A DNA stretch of 64,000 nt, taken from assembly GCA_051294375.1 (NCBI GenBank), contig CM119264.1, positions 23,848,002-23,912,001 of the forward strand. The letters run 5' to 3'. Shown in pieces: positions 27,147 to 39,672 of the stretch. The stretch's first letter is position 1. Every line of letters starts with the position of its first letter. The DNA is from Paraspadella gotoi. Its lineage: Eukaryota > Chaetognatha. Below the pieces are notes generated by a model. That model worked only from the letters and a program-made list of their open reading frames with translations. It had not been told where the DNA came from and made no database searches. The position numbers were made by a program, and so were the translations under genes.

Positions 27147-27188
27147 CATACATACGTAGGACGAAAGAAAGAAAGAAAGAAAGAAAAA

Positions 27189-27244
<56 letters not shown>

Positions 27245-27250
27245 GAGAAA
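27117..27250. repeat. (TACA)n then (GAAA)n
   Basis: TACA tetramers at 27117-27155 abutting a GAAA array at 27166-27245. Confidence 0.95.
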
Positions 27251-27326
27251 GAAACAAGCAAAGAAACAAACTAACCTTACCCGTGGCTAACCAGTTTGCA
27301 CATCCACTCCATTTTACCCTGCAGTC

Positions 27327-27346
27327 GCCACCCCCCCCCCCCCCCC
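27327..27346. repeat. Poly-C tract
   Basis: About 18 consecutive C. The length is likely uncertain in the assembly. Confidence 0.9.
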
Positions 27347-27444
27347 AGCGTCGTCGAGACAAACGTCAAGTTTCCGGATTGATGAGAAGGGAATTCCTTC
27401 GCTCGTCTCCAATTTTGTTTTTCTGCCGCCACATTTCTCCGAGG

Positions 27445-27447
<3 letters not shown>

Positions 27448-27515
<68 letters not shown>
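27448..27515. repeat. (CT)n
   Basis: CT array with one break. Confidence 0.95.
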
Positions 27516-28410
<895 letters not shown>

Positions 28411-28780
28411 CATGAACCTAATCAAAGCTCCCACGACCATCGGATGCCATTTCTTTGCCGTCTCCGTTCCTAAGTACCACTTCCACTACTAATTCCATTT
28501 TTAGAATTATATCCGCCCGCTACAAAAGGCAAGGGAAAAAAAAAGCTAAATGATTATTCTACGAGACGAAAAACTTGCTTATGCTGACATTTATTTTCAC
28601 TCCCTGTCTCTAGCTTAGACTTTTCTTCCCTCACTAAATTTGCATTCGGCTCGCTCCCAACCCTCCAGGGCTGTCCTCTCCCTTATACCTTCCTCTGTGG
28701 TTCCGGCCCCATTTTTTTTCAGCGATTATCTTTATCATATTATTTCGCTTTCGTTTTTTATCTTTAATCTTCTCCTTACT

Positions 28781-29150
28781 ACCATCTCCCATCTCCAATT
28801 ATATTATCCTACCCATCTCTCATTTCCCATTTCCCATCTCCAATTCTAATTTCCAACCCATCTCCCATTTCCCATCTCCCATCTCAAATTATAATTTCCA
28901 ACCCATCTCCCATTTCCCATCTCACATCTCCAATTCTAATTTTCAACCCATCTCCCATTTCCCATCTCCCATCTCCAATTATAATTTCCAACCCATCTCT
29001 CATTTACCATCTCCCATCTCCAATTCTAATTTCCAACCCATCTCCCATTTCCCATCTCCCATCTCCAATTTCCAACACATCTCCCATTTCCCATCTCCCA
29101 TCTCCAATTCTATTTTCCAACTCATCTCCCATTTCCCATCTCCCATTCTC
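28781..29150. repeat. 45-bp minisatellite, about 8 copies
   Basis: Units of about 45 bp built from CCCATCTCCCATTT and TCTCCAATT(C/A)TAATTTCCAA, with a few shortened copies. Strongly pyrimidine-rich on the plus strand. Confidence 0.85.
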
Positions 29151-30292
29151 CGATCTCATATCCCTTTTCCAGGCCGCAATAATTAAGAATAACGAGAAGA
29201 ACAGAAAAGAAAAAAAAAGGAAAAGAAAATGTTCTTCCTTTGCCGACGAAGACAATAGAGCCACAACAAAAGAAGGGAACAAACAATGACAAGCGATGAC
29301 AATGCCCTCCACCAAATAAACCCGGGATCGCACCGACATCTGGACATGAACTGACAAGATTTGACATTGACGTCAATTCGGACAATGGATTAAATCCAAG
29401 GAAACTCACCGGCACTAATGGGCCAATTTTAGTTAAACGAATGACGATTCGTAATCAGTTAATATTGAATAGAAGAATTGACGAAGAGATTAAAACTTGG
29501 ATGGCAACGATGATGGTGCAGCGACGACTATGACGACGATAAAAATGAAATCATCTGAATAAATAATAAATAATCTGTCCTCTTTCTAATAATTTATATG
29601 TTAAGAAAAACACGACGATGATGAGGACGACGACGACGACGAAAACGACGAAGAAACCGGCAACAACGTCGACGACGACGACGACGACGACATGGAACCA
29701 TTATCTCTTGATCCTCGAGACGAGACAACTTTTCAAATCTCATTCAACGTCTTCTTCATCGGTACTCGAAAAGGCAATAATCACATTTGCATATTTGATG
29801 GAAGAGAAAAAAAAAAGGGACGAGGCCCACACTTGGCCCCACAACCCAAAGGGAGCCTAATCCGCGTCCCCCACAAAGATGTAATCTCTTAGATAAAAAT
29901 GAATCTTCGTGGATTAAAGGGATAGAGTTCACGTGAAAATGAGAGACTCACTCGGTTCAGACTGCGTGAAAGTTATCGGAGTTGAGTACAAAGAATTCTA
30001 ATAATCATGTAGCGAATATAAATTCTTAAAACTTTTTAAGTTAGCTTAACGACTTCGCAAACAGATTTCTTTCATATCTATTTTAAAAAACTCGAATTAA
30101 TATTATAATTATAATAAGGTCACAATAACTTAGAATAAAACTTTAAAAGGCAGCAAAAATAAAAACTAAAAGAGGGGAAAAATACATCGTAAAATAAAAG
30201 AACAAAAAGTATCTAAGTAAGAAGAAACTATCAAACAAGAGATGCTCTTTCCAATAATATGAGGCAAGAAATCTCCAACAAAATCGGAAAAG

Positions 30293-30295
<3 letters not shown>
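29151..30295. other. No gene seen outside the GAC array
   Basis: Unique sequence. A short ATG frame of 66 codons at 29692-29892 is unconvincing. Confidence 0.45.
29600..29692. repeat. GAC-rich triplet array
   Basis: GAC and GAT triplets with short interruptions, ending in about eight pure GAC triplets. Confidence 0.85.

Positions 30296-30351
<56 letters not shown>
30296..30351. repeat. (GA)n
   Basis: About 56 bp. A shorter GA block follows at 30441-30480. Confidence 0.95.
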
Positions 30352-30352
<1 letters not shown>

Positions 30353-30649
30353 CCGAATAAATCCATCGGATCCAGACAAATATTGTCGCCCAGACGCGCA
30401 GTGAGAGACAGTAGGAAGCACAATGCTGGGAGAAGAAATGAAAGAGAGAGAGAGAGAGCGCCAGAGAGCGAGAGAGAGACGTAGAACTGTCATGGGTCCG
30501 ATCGTAATGATGGGAGGACTAGAATGGCAGTTATACGATCGAATGATAATTATCATAATTCATTCAGCCACTAATAATAACTCAAGTCACAGCCTTGCGT
30601 AACAGTATTTCTCGAAAATATACGAAACTGTGGCAGCAAGACTTAAAAC

Positions 30650-30881
30650 TGCCTCACTGCTCTCCGTCCTCAGCCTCGTCTCAATGGGTGAGCAGGCTAA
30701 ATCATCTCATTCCATCCGTGCGTCCCGGGTTCAATCCCTGGGTACCCCTGTTCTGGCCGGTATAAACATGCCAGTGACTGGAGGCGCCCCTGGTATCACA
30801 GGCTATCCTCCCGTTGCCATAAAACGCACTTTTTCGCTACGGTACTCAACGTTGTTGAAGAATAAATTATTCCTACTCTGA
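30650..30881 (+). mobile_element. tRNA-derived SINE
   Basis: An internal pol III promoter is visible: A box TGGGTGAGCAGG at 30685-30696 and B box GGTTCAATCC at 30728-30737, 43 bp apart as in tRNAs. The B box lies in a good T arm (CCGGG, loop TTCAATC, CCTGG). The acceptor ends do not pair, and non-tRNA sequence continues to about 30881, so this is a SINE head and body, not a working tRNA gene. No second copy was seen in the window. Confidence 0.65.
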
Positions 30882-31897
30882 AACTTGTTGCGTCCACACT
30901 GGAAAATAAAAAAAAAAACACAAAAGTACTGGTCGATTTGTTATTTTATAAAATCAAAATGACTCTAGTCTATTTTCCACTTTTTACTAATTAATAATAA
31001 TTTATCCTTCAACTATATCTAATTTCTTTTCCCAGTCCCTTCTCGCCATTCCTCATCTCACCTCCATCTCTCTACGCCCTCCGACCCTCGGCGAGACCCA
31101 GCGACGGCCCCCGAAAAAAAAAGGTGCTCGAGGGAAGGAAGATTCATCCAAATGAACGTCACAGAATTCGGGAGAAGCGATCGCCCGATTTTATACTTTC
31201 CGCCGACTTCTATCGATTCCAGCAGTTCCACCAGATTCCAGCAGTTTCGTCCGACTCCAGCAGTTCCAAACGATTTCATCAGTTCCATACGATATCATTT
31301 ATTAGATTTAATTAAAAATCTATTTACTTATCGTTCTCGGTTTACGTTTTCCGTGTCGCTGAATTTAGTTTATGTTATTGAGTTTTATTTATTTTCATGT
31401 TTCGACTTATTTTATTAAAGTTTATCATTCGTCTTCTGAGTTTAATTAACGCTAAAATACAGATTATTTTGCTTCCAGAGATTTCACTGATAAGATGAGA
31501 ATTCCGATATCCCGAGCGTCTGCGACGGACGATTAAGTTTTATGTCTATTTTATTTGTATTAAATAAAACACACTATTACGAAATTTGCTCTGACTAACG
31601 CTTCGTCGTTTTATTTTGTCAAATTTAAAAATTTTTCTAACTTAAGCTTTTTTATATTTTCTTTTCCTTTTTCCTTTTTTTTTCTTCCCTAGTTTCGTTT
31701 CCCTTTTGTCATTTTATGTCCCAGTTCCGATTTTCCTTCTTCGCCATCATTAGAGGCGAAGTCTTTGAGAAAGGCCGCCGTTTTAACTTGAAAGGGAAAA
31801 AAAGGAAAAAGGAAAAAAACGCATAAATAGGGATATAAAGGAAAATAAAAGTCAGCTCTTTCGTGCTAAAAACTCTTTTTCTCTCTCGCTCTGCCTA

Positions 31898-31939
<42 letters not shown>

Positions 31940-32104
31940 TCTCTCTCTCTCCTCCCCTTTTATTTTACTCGTCAAATAAAAATCCCTTTCTCCCTCTTTT
32001 TTGCCAGCCCGGCGTTTTATGAGCCTAAAAAGGTCTTGTTTCTTGCTTCTGTCCGGTTTAATCGCCATCCCAGCCTTGATTGTTCCACCTCGATCCTCCC
32101 CCTG

Positions 32105-32143
<39 letters not shown>

Positions 32144-32700
32144 CTCTTCTCTCCCTCTCTCCTCTCTCTTATCTCTCTCTCTCTCTCTCTCTCTCCAAAC
32201 TAGATCGGCTTCCTCTTCGATTTATGTCTTCCTTTGCCTTCCTTCCTTGTCAGTTGAGTCGGGACAGAGCGACGTATTTTATGGGTTACGTTTGAAACGT
32301 AATCCGAAGAACGAGTTAATTTAATGACATTAAAGCAAACATTACTCCTCTATCGCCTAAAATTTAATAATCTCATTCTTTTTTTTTAAACTAGAAATTC
32401 TATCGACGTAATAACGCATAATTTGTTATAATATTTGTTATAAACACAAATATTTTTACGTTCTGTTATCATGAAAATACATGTCTATTTCCTTTCAACG
32501 TTTCTCAGCTGTGAACTTTTCATGGAGAATTTGAATCAGATGTTACTTTAGTTGACATTTTTAAAAAGAAGCTTTCATTTTTGGGAAACATAAATATTTT
32601 CCACTTCATTGATAGGGAAGCCAGGTACTCTGGGAGTGAATAAACGAGACTGTGAGAGAGTCTTGATTGAAAGCTTGCAGGGACCTGCTATGTCATTATC
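30882..32700. other. No gene seen outside the CT arrays
   Basis: AT-rich unique sequence. CCAGCAGTTCC-type short repetition near 31215-31290. Confidence 0.5.
31901..32198. repeat. (CT)n pair
   Basis: CT arrays at 31901-31952 and 32104-32195 with about 150 bp of unique sequence between. Confidence 0.9.
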
Positions 32701-32815
32701 TTGTAAGAGTGATGGAGGCCTTAAACCACCAAAGCCTGTCCAAAGTCAGGGGCAAGATAGCTTATTTATTAAATGAATGGATAATTTTTATATTGGTTGT
32801 ACCAATTTCATAAAT
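32701..32815 (+). repeat. Dispersed repeat, copy 2
   Basis: Same orientation as the copy at the window start. Sequence from about 32610, upstream of the shared block, looks like more of the same element but has no partner here. Confidence 0.65.
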
Positions 32816-33353
32816 ACTTACAAGGCAACAGTATTTCGACCAGCTGCCACTAGTAATAATTTGAGAGTAAGACAAGCTAACAAGTAAAATAAATAAGCTT
32901 GCCCTAGAAAATATAATCGTCTTGCCGTTGATTAAAAACTAATTCCATCCTCCCAGGAGTTATTCGGAAACCACATGCCCCTAATCCTACTCTGATAAAC
33001 CTCGAGTCAAGAGTCAGTCAGTCGATCTGATACAGAGGATTATTCTTAATCTCCCGATTTTCCCGTTTCCTCTCGTCGCTTCTCCTCTCGAAGCCGCGAG
33101 GCGAGAAATGGCGGGAAGATGAGCGGCGTGGCGTGGAGGAGCGTCTGATTTGGCGCGGAGATGTATTAAGTGGCGTAGAATTCGACACGTATCGAGAAGA
33201 AAAAAACGTGGCGCAGAGACTAATATTAAGACTAAAACTTGAAATGACACAGGATCGAAGGGGCTCCAATGGCAAAGAGTGATGCAACAATGGAATCACG
33301 TTAGCGTTTTTTTGATTTGAGAACATAGTCACTTGTCAAAGGAAACTCGGATG

Positions 33354-33363
33354 GTCACGTGAC
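33354..33363. promoter_or_regulatory. GTCACGTGAC E-box
   Basis: Exact copy of the 10-bp E-box also present at 203-212. The surroundings (33050-33250, 33360-33400) are GC-rich. Confidence 0.3.
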
Positions 33364-33486
33364 GAGCGCCTAGCGCAGGCGCGTTGGGCACACCCATTTT
33401 CATTTCGACGTTTGACGTTGAAAAAACACAAAAATAAACCCGATATGATAAATCGCCAGTTTCCATTAAAAAAAATTTCTCGAGCG

Positions 33487-33487
<1 letters not shown>

Positions 33488-33537
<50 letters not shown>
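33488..33537. repeat. (CT)n
   Basis: About 50 bp. Confidence 0.95.
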
Positions 33538-33538
<1 letters not shown>

Positions 33539-33952
33539 AATCGCGGATCTCATTTCCAGACGAACTCGCGTGAAATTCTATCCGCTATGGTGAGTTGATG
33601 TGTGGTTGTTGGGTGGTGAATATGTGGTATTTTGTGGGGAATACCAAGTATTGGTTATAAAGGCGAGTTTAAATGGTGAAGACAAATAAGGCGTGGATTG
33701 AGATTGCTGAGCAGCGATGGATTGATTGGTGTCTGAACAATGAAGGTGTTTTTTTTTTAAATTTTGCTTGGTTGTGATTGCTGGAGAAAACCGCTGAGGG
33801 CGGAAAAGGCAATCATCGGATTGAAAAGCGGAAGTCGAGAAGTCGAACGTGAAGTGAGTGACTTAGTCGCCGCAACCAACTAAGCCTCACCCAATCCGGA
33901 GGTGGGAAGGTAGGGGAGGCTGGGGTAAGGAGGTTGGAGGAGGTGGGGAATG

Positions 33953-33954
33953 GA

Positions 33955-34002
<48 letters not shown>

Positions 34003-34096
34003 AGGAGAAGAAAAAAAGAAAAAGAAAGACATAAAGAAGAAAAGAAAGAAGAAGAAGAAATGAAAGAAAGAAAGGAAAGAAAAGAAAGAAAGAAAA

Positions 34097-34148
<52 letters not shown>

Positions 34149-34480
34149 AGGGGAGAGGGAATCGTGACTGATTGTGTTTGTAGAATGATTAATTTTTTAA
34201 CCAACTTTATTTCCTTTTTGTATTTCTCAAGTTATTTTACCAATCGAAAATTTGAGACGGCTTTTTGTTATAGACTTCAGAAAGTCGTTCATCGAACTCT
34301 TGCACAAGTATAAAAAAAGCAGATCTGCACTCATAGGTCAGGTCTAAGACAGATATCAACGACTACGGACGAAATAAAAAATGAACTTTCAATTCCAAGT
34401 TAATTTTCTGACTCGAGTAGCACCGGGTTTTTTTTTTAGTTCCTTCTCTATCTCTCTCTCTCTCTCTCTCTCTCCAACAC
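33953..34480. repeat. Duplicated (GAAA)n plus unique block, copy 1
   Basis: A (GAAA)n array (33953-34137), then about 300 bp of unique sequence from AATCGTGACTGATTGTG to GAGTAGCACCGGG, then CT repeats. It matches 34590-35060. Confidence 0.75.
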
Positions 34481-34589
34481 AAAAAAAAGTATAGAAGAAG
34501 GGAAATAATAAGGAGCAAGATATAAAGAAATACAAGCGAAAATAAGAGAAAGTAAAATGGGGACAGGGGAAACAAGGAAGACAAATGAA

Positions 34590-35060
34590 AGAGAGAATAA
34601 AAAAAAGGAAAGAAGAAAAAAAGGAAAGAAAGACATTAAAGAAAAGAAAGAAAGAAAGAAAAGAAAGACAAGAAAAGAAAGAAAAAAGAAAGAAAGAAGA
34701 AAGAAAGAAAGAAGAAAGATAGATAGATAGAAGGGGGAGAGGGGAATCGTGACTGATTGTGTTTGTAGAATGATTTTAACCAATTTATTTCCTTTTTGTA
34801 TTTCTCAAGTTATTTTACCAATCGAAAATTTGAGACGGCTTTTTGTTATAGACTTCAGAAAGTCGTTCATCGAACTCTTGCACAAGTATAAAAAAAAGCA
34901 GATCTGCACTCATAGGTCAGGTCTAAGACAGATATTCAACGACTACGGACGAAATAAAAAATGAACTTTCAATTCCAAGTTAATTTTCTGACTCGAGTAG
35001 CACCGGGTTTTTTTTTTTTAGTTCCTCTCTATCTCTTCTTCTCTCTCTCTCTCTCTCTCT
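34590..35060. repeat. Duplicated (GAAA)n plus unique block, copy 2
   Basis: Same order as copy 1, with homopolymer length differences and a shorter GAAA array (about 34600-34725). No N gap lies between the two copies, so a true tandem duplication is possible. Confidence 0.75.
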
Positions 35061-35081
35061 CTTCTCCTCCTCTTCTCTCTT

Positions 35082-35140
<59 letters not shown>

Positions 35141-35221
35141 GCTCTCTTTCTCTCTACCTCTCCCTCTTTTCTCGGAGAAGCACCGTGTTTTTTTTTTATT
35201 CCCTCTCTCCCTTCCTCTCTC

Positions 35222-35296
<75 letters not shown>

Positions 35297-35495
35297 CTCT
35301 TTTCTCCTCTCTCTCTCTATCTCTCTCTCTCTCTCTCTCTCTCCCTAACAAAAAGACATGGTAAAAAAAAACAAAAAAATGGGGGGGAAAAGATGAAGAT
35401 AACCATCGATTTCCGTTTTTCACAAAAGTGAGAGTTGAAAAACGTCAAGTTTCGGGTTGGGTTGGCCTCTCCTTGGTAAATTCTCCCTCTCTATT

Positions 35496-35576
<81 letters not shown>

Positions 35577-35795
35577 CTCTCTCTCTCTCTATCCTTCTTT
35601 CTTTTTCATTCCACTTTCTTTTTCCCGTCGTCCTTCCTTCCTTTCCTCATTCCTCTTTTTCTGCCTCCCTCGTTCCTCGCTTCCTCCTTCCTCTTCCTCC
35701 CTTAATTCCCCCCCCTTCTTCCACCTAAATCACCTCCTCTCACCTCCTCCCACATTCCCCCCCCCTTAAAGGCGCAACTTTCGGCAATCACTCTG
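35036..35795. repeat. CT-rich duplication, left copy
   Basis: About 760 bp: CT arrays, GAAGCACCGTG, then GACATGGTAAAAAAAAAC and a unique block ending GGCAATCACTCTG. It ends exactly at a 25-N gap. Confidence 0.8.
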
Positions 35796-35820
35796 NNNNN
35801 NNNNNNNNNNNNNNNNNNNN
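35796..35820. other. Assembly gap, 25 N, between duplicated flanks
   Basis: Fixed-size gap with the same roughly 750-bp sequence on both sides. Confidence 1.
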
Positions 35821-35829
35821 TCTCTCTCT

Positions 35830-35894
<65 letters not shown>

Positions 35895-35991
35895 CTCTCT
35901 CTCTCTCTCTTCTGTGGTGTGGCTCTTTTCTCTCTACCTCTCCCCTCTTTCTCGAGAAGCACCGTGTTTTTTTATTTCCCTCTCTCCCTTC

Positions 35992-36069
<78 letters not shown>

Positions 36070-36076
36070 CCTCTTT

Positions 36077-36119
<43 letters not shown>

Positions 36120-36258
36120 AACAAAAGACATGGTAAAAAAAAACAAAAAAATGGGGGGAAAAGATGAAGATAACCATCGATTTCCGTTTTTCACAAAAGT
36201 GAGAGTTGAAAAACGTCAAGTTTCGGGTTGGGTTGGCCTCTCCTTGGTAAATTCTCCC

Positions 36259-36342
<84 letters not shown>

Positions 36343-36551
36343 ATCCTTCTTTCTTTTTCATTCCACTTTCTTTTTTCCCGTCGTTCCTTCCTTCCTTTCC
36401 TCATTCCTCTTTTTCTGCCTCCCTCGTTCCTCGCTTCTCCTTCCTCCTTCCTCCCTTAATTCCCCCCCCTTCTTCCACCTAAATCACCCCTCTTCACCTC
36501 CTCCCCAGCATTCCCCCCCCCTTAAAGGCGCAACTTTCGGCAATCACTCTG
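35821..36551. repeat. CT-rich duplication, right copy
   Basis: Repeats 35036-35795 in the same order with small indels and ends at the same GGCAATCACTCTG. It is followed by new sequence from 36551. Probably the same locus entered twice. Confidence 0.8.
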
Positions 36552-36764
36552 CCGCCCGGTTCGAGTCTTAACATTTGATTTTCCTTGACAACTCCAATAT
36601 CCTTGAGAGGCAGCCGGCGGGGACTTAACGACGACGACGACGACGGACGACGACGACGACGACGACGACGACGGATCTCTCTCTTTGCCGCCCGGTTCGA
36701 GTCTTAACATTTGATTTTCCTTGACAACTCCAATATCCTTGAGAGGCAGCCGGCGGGGACTTAA

Positions 36765-36811
<47 letters not shown>
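36551..36811. repeat. 78-bp unit plus (CGA)n, two tandem copies
   Basis: 36551-36628 and 36687-36764 are identical by eye over 78 bp (GCCGCCCGGTTCGAG to GGGGACTTAA). Each is followed by a (GAC)n array. The spacing is 136 bp. Confidence 0.85.
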
Positions 36812-37539
36812 AGAAAAGACTGCGAAAGGACGAAAGTTGAGAAAACGAAGGGAAAAAACGAGGGTAAAGATGGCAGCACAATAGAGAACGAAAACGACAA
36901 CGTCATTGAACTTAACGATTTGATGAAAACTTGATTAAAAGGAACAGAAAAAAAAACAAATTTGAAATTTGTATGGCGTAGTACAAATTTTTAGAAAAAT
37001 AAAAAACGGGATAAATATAAAATATAACATTAAATAAGAAAATAAAGGCGTAACGAGGTCGACGACGATGACAACGACGAACAGGACGACGAAAAAGACG
37101 AAAAAAGGACGAAGACGTTTGAAAAAAAAAAAAAACTACAGTAAAAAAAACAGAGAGAAATCGAGGGACGAAGAAAAACATAAAAAAAACAAAAGGTCCT
37201 GGCCTGAAGACATTTTGAAAAGAAAAAGTCCCTCAGATAATAAAATGTTAATTGCGGGGGTGGGGCAGTGTAGAGTATGACCTGATTTCTCGGGGTGGAT
37301 TTTGCTGGGAAAGAGAGAGGAGGGGTGGAGAATAGAGATGAGAGAGCGAGAGTGGAGAGAGAAGACCCTCGCGTAGCGCGAGAGGAGAGAAGCGACGAGC
37401 GAATAGAGGCGAGAGAGGGAAGGGAGAGGGAGAGAGGAGGAAGCGAGAGAGGAGGGTATTCCAATGAATAGAAAATACGTTAATGAATTTTGAGGAAAGG
37501 AAACGGGAGAAAATGAGAAGAGGATCGAAGGAAAGAGAG

Positions 37540-37611
37540 AGAGAGAGAAGAGATAGAGAAATCGGAAACCAATGGAAGGGACTCAGTAATTGATACAAGA
37601 GGAGAGGAATG

Positions 37612-37682
<71 letters not shown>
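37540..37682. repeat. (GA)n
   Basis: Interrupted GA array. 37300-37540 upstream is purine-rich and degenerate. Confidence 0.9.
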
Positions 37683-37684
<2 letters not shown>

Positions 37685-38038
37685 AAGATGGGTAAGAGGA
37701 GAGACCTTCTTTTTCCTCCCTCAATCTCTCACTCCTCTTTCTTCTCTTTCTTCCCTTTCCTCTCTGTCTCTGTTCTCTATGTCGCTCCCCCTCCAAAGGT
37801 GACCGACTTAGGAAATGAATATCTGGGGAAAGCGGTTAAGGATCCGATGGATGGGCGGGCGTGGGGGGGGGAGTTTGAAGCGTGATCCGAGATTTATATT
37901 CCGAGTGCGGATAAATCATTGTTTGGCAAGGAGCGAGAGCAAGAGACGACGGGGAAAATACGTGTAACTTAATTAGGCGACCCCGATCTAATCCTTGCTC
38001 GGCTCTGACGCTTGTCTCTTGTGTGTGAGTGTGGAGGA

Positions 38039-38052
38039 AGAGAGAGAGAGAG

Positions 38053-38105
<53 letters not shown>

Positions 38106-38128
38106 GAGAGAGAGAGAGAAAGAGACAG
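38039..38128. repeat. (GA)n
   Basis: Interrupted GA array. Confidence 0.9.
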
Positions 38129-38999
38129 TTTTAGTCAAGAGCGATTATTGTTACTACATTTGTATTTGGCCATTGGTTCGAGAGCATCAGAAATAAAAAG
38201 GAAAAAAATAATTAATTAATTGTATATCGTTGTATAAGTTGAGCTGGTTTTTCAATTTCTTTTTTCTACTTTCTCCTCTCCTTATTCCTTTCATTTTTCC
38301 TTTTCCTTTCCTCAATTTTTCCTCTTTTCTCCATTTTTGCGATCTTAATCTTATCTTTTTTTTCAGCTTCTCAACGTTTTTTCTTACGTTTCTCTTCTTT
38401 CTCCTTCTTTCTTGGTACCAACTTCTGCGTCTCATTTTTTCCCTTTGTTATCTTTCTCTTTCTCTCTTTCCTATCTCTTTCCTCCCTTTTTCTCTTTCCA
38501 TCCTCTTATCATCTATCAATACTCCTTATTTTCTTCTCTCTTTCCTCCTTTTTTTCAAAAAAAAAAATTCCACCCTCCTTTAATCTTCCTCCCATTTTCC
38601 TTCCACATTTCCTCCTTTCCTACCTCTTTTCTCATTTTATCTCTTTTCCTTCCTCCTTCCTCCATCACTTCCTCCTTCCCTCCCTCTTTCTCACTTTATC
38701 CTCCTTTCTTCCCTTTTTCCTCCCCCACTTCCTCTCCTTGAGCTTCTTCCGTCGCAGAAAATGAGATTTTTAATGTTTTTTTTTTTGCCCGCGTCTCCAG
38801 ACGCAACGCGCCCCTCCAATCACGTGACCTTGAAATGCACGCGCGAGATGGTTGAATATCGCACGCACGGCGCGGGTCTGAAGAGCGGGTGCACGCGCGA
38901 CGCGTTGAAACTCACCTGATGACGCCGCGCGAGACGATCTTGACAAAGACGACGACGATGGATGGAGCTGAACTAGAGACGATGACATCCAAAAAAACG

Positions 39000-39125
39000 C
39001 CGCTTAAAACGACGCCGTTGGAGGTAAGACCGACGGACAGACTGCCGCCGGAAACGACGCCGACCGAAACGACGCCGCTAGGAACGACGACGCTGGAGAC
39101 GACGACGCCGCCGCATGGGCTAGAA
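39000..39125. repeat. Degenerate ACGACGCCG repeat
   Basis: Units such as GAAACGACGCCGACC, about 12-15 bp. They encode a Thr/Pro/Glu-rich run on the plus strand and Val/Ser/Gly on the minus. Confidence 0.65.
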
Positions 39126-39187
39126 ATTCCCGTCGGCGCCGAATGAGGCATCAATCTCGATCGAGAGAAAATTGATTTAGCGCCTAA

Positions 39188-39245
39188 TGGGCGACGCCGC
39201 CGCCGCCGCCAGCGCCGCCGACGTCGACGCCGCAGACGCCGCTCC
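39188..39245. repeat. GCC/GACGCCGC repeat
   Basis: GACGCCGCCGCCGCCGCC followed by GACGTCGACGCCGCAGACGC. Confidence 0.8.
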
Positions 39246-39444
39246 TTCCTGTGCCACGCCCCGTTTCACGAGCGGCAAGGCCTCAGCTTCAAGGGCCACC
39301 GCCCCCCTCCTCCTCCCCACCGGCCTCCGCGGCCATAAACCCGCCAAACCCCCGAAATAAATGGATTCGGTTGAAAACGATGAATTCGTTCGAATTTGGC
39401 GCGCGACTTTTTCATCTTGGCACTTAATTACGGGAAAATTCGCC

Positions 39445-39503
39445 ATCTCTCTCTCTCTCTGTCTCTCTCTCTCTCTGTCTCTCTCCTCTCTCTCTCTCTC
39501 TCT

Positions 39504-39551
<48 letters not shown>

Positions 39552-39672
39552 CAGGAGGCTCCCTTTCTTTCTTTTTGACTTTCCGTCTGTTATTTTTCTG
39601 TCATTCTCTCTCTCTCTCTCTCTGTCTCTCTCTCCTCTCTCTCTCTTCTTCTCTTCTCTCTCTCTCTCCTAA
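39445..39672. repeat. (CT)n pair
   Basis: CT arrays at 39445-39549 and 39605-39670 with TCTG variants. Confidence 0.9.

Larger units (their letters stand above)
32816..33952. other. No gene seen
   Basis: Unique sequence with a GC-rich zone (33050-33200) rich in GGCGTGG and GGCGCGGAG and one E-box. Confidence 0.5.
36812..38799. other. No gene seen outside the GA arrays
   Basis: A-rich with AAGACGA units (36820-37210), purine-rich (37300-37540), then strongly pyrimidine-rich TTCCTCC sequence (38240-38745). Confidence 0.5.
38800..39350. other. CpG-rich block
   Basis: Dense CpG with CACGTGACC at 38821-38829, GCACGCGCGAC and the two GACGCC-type repeats. It could be a promoter-type island or old repeat DNA. 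No exon is supported. Confidence 0.35.

Noticed and set aside
29692-29892. 66-codon ATG ORF after the GAC array
   Set aside because: Short, with no homology I can recall; the basic tail comes from an A-run.
30678-30749. Functional tRNA gene
   Set aside because: The A and B boxes and T arm are good, but the acceptor stem ends do not pair and no anticodon arm is convincing; a SINE fits better.
36550-36575. GGTTCGAGTC as a tRNA T loop
   Set aside because: Flanking bases do not form the T stem and there is no A box at the right distance.
39361-39672. ATG ORF beginning MDSVENDEF next to the CpG-rich block
   Set aside because: About 25 unique codons, then it runs into (CT)n; no support for an exon.
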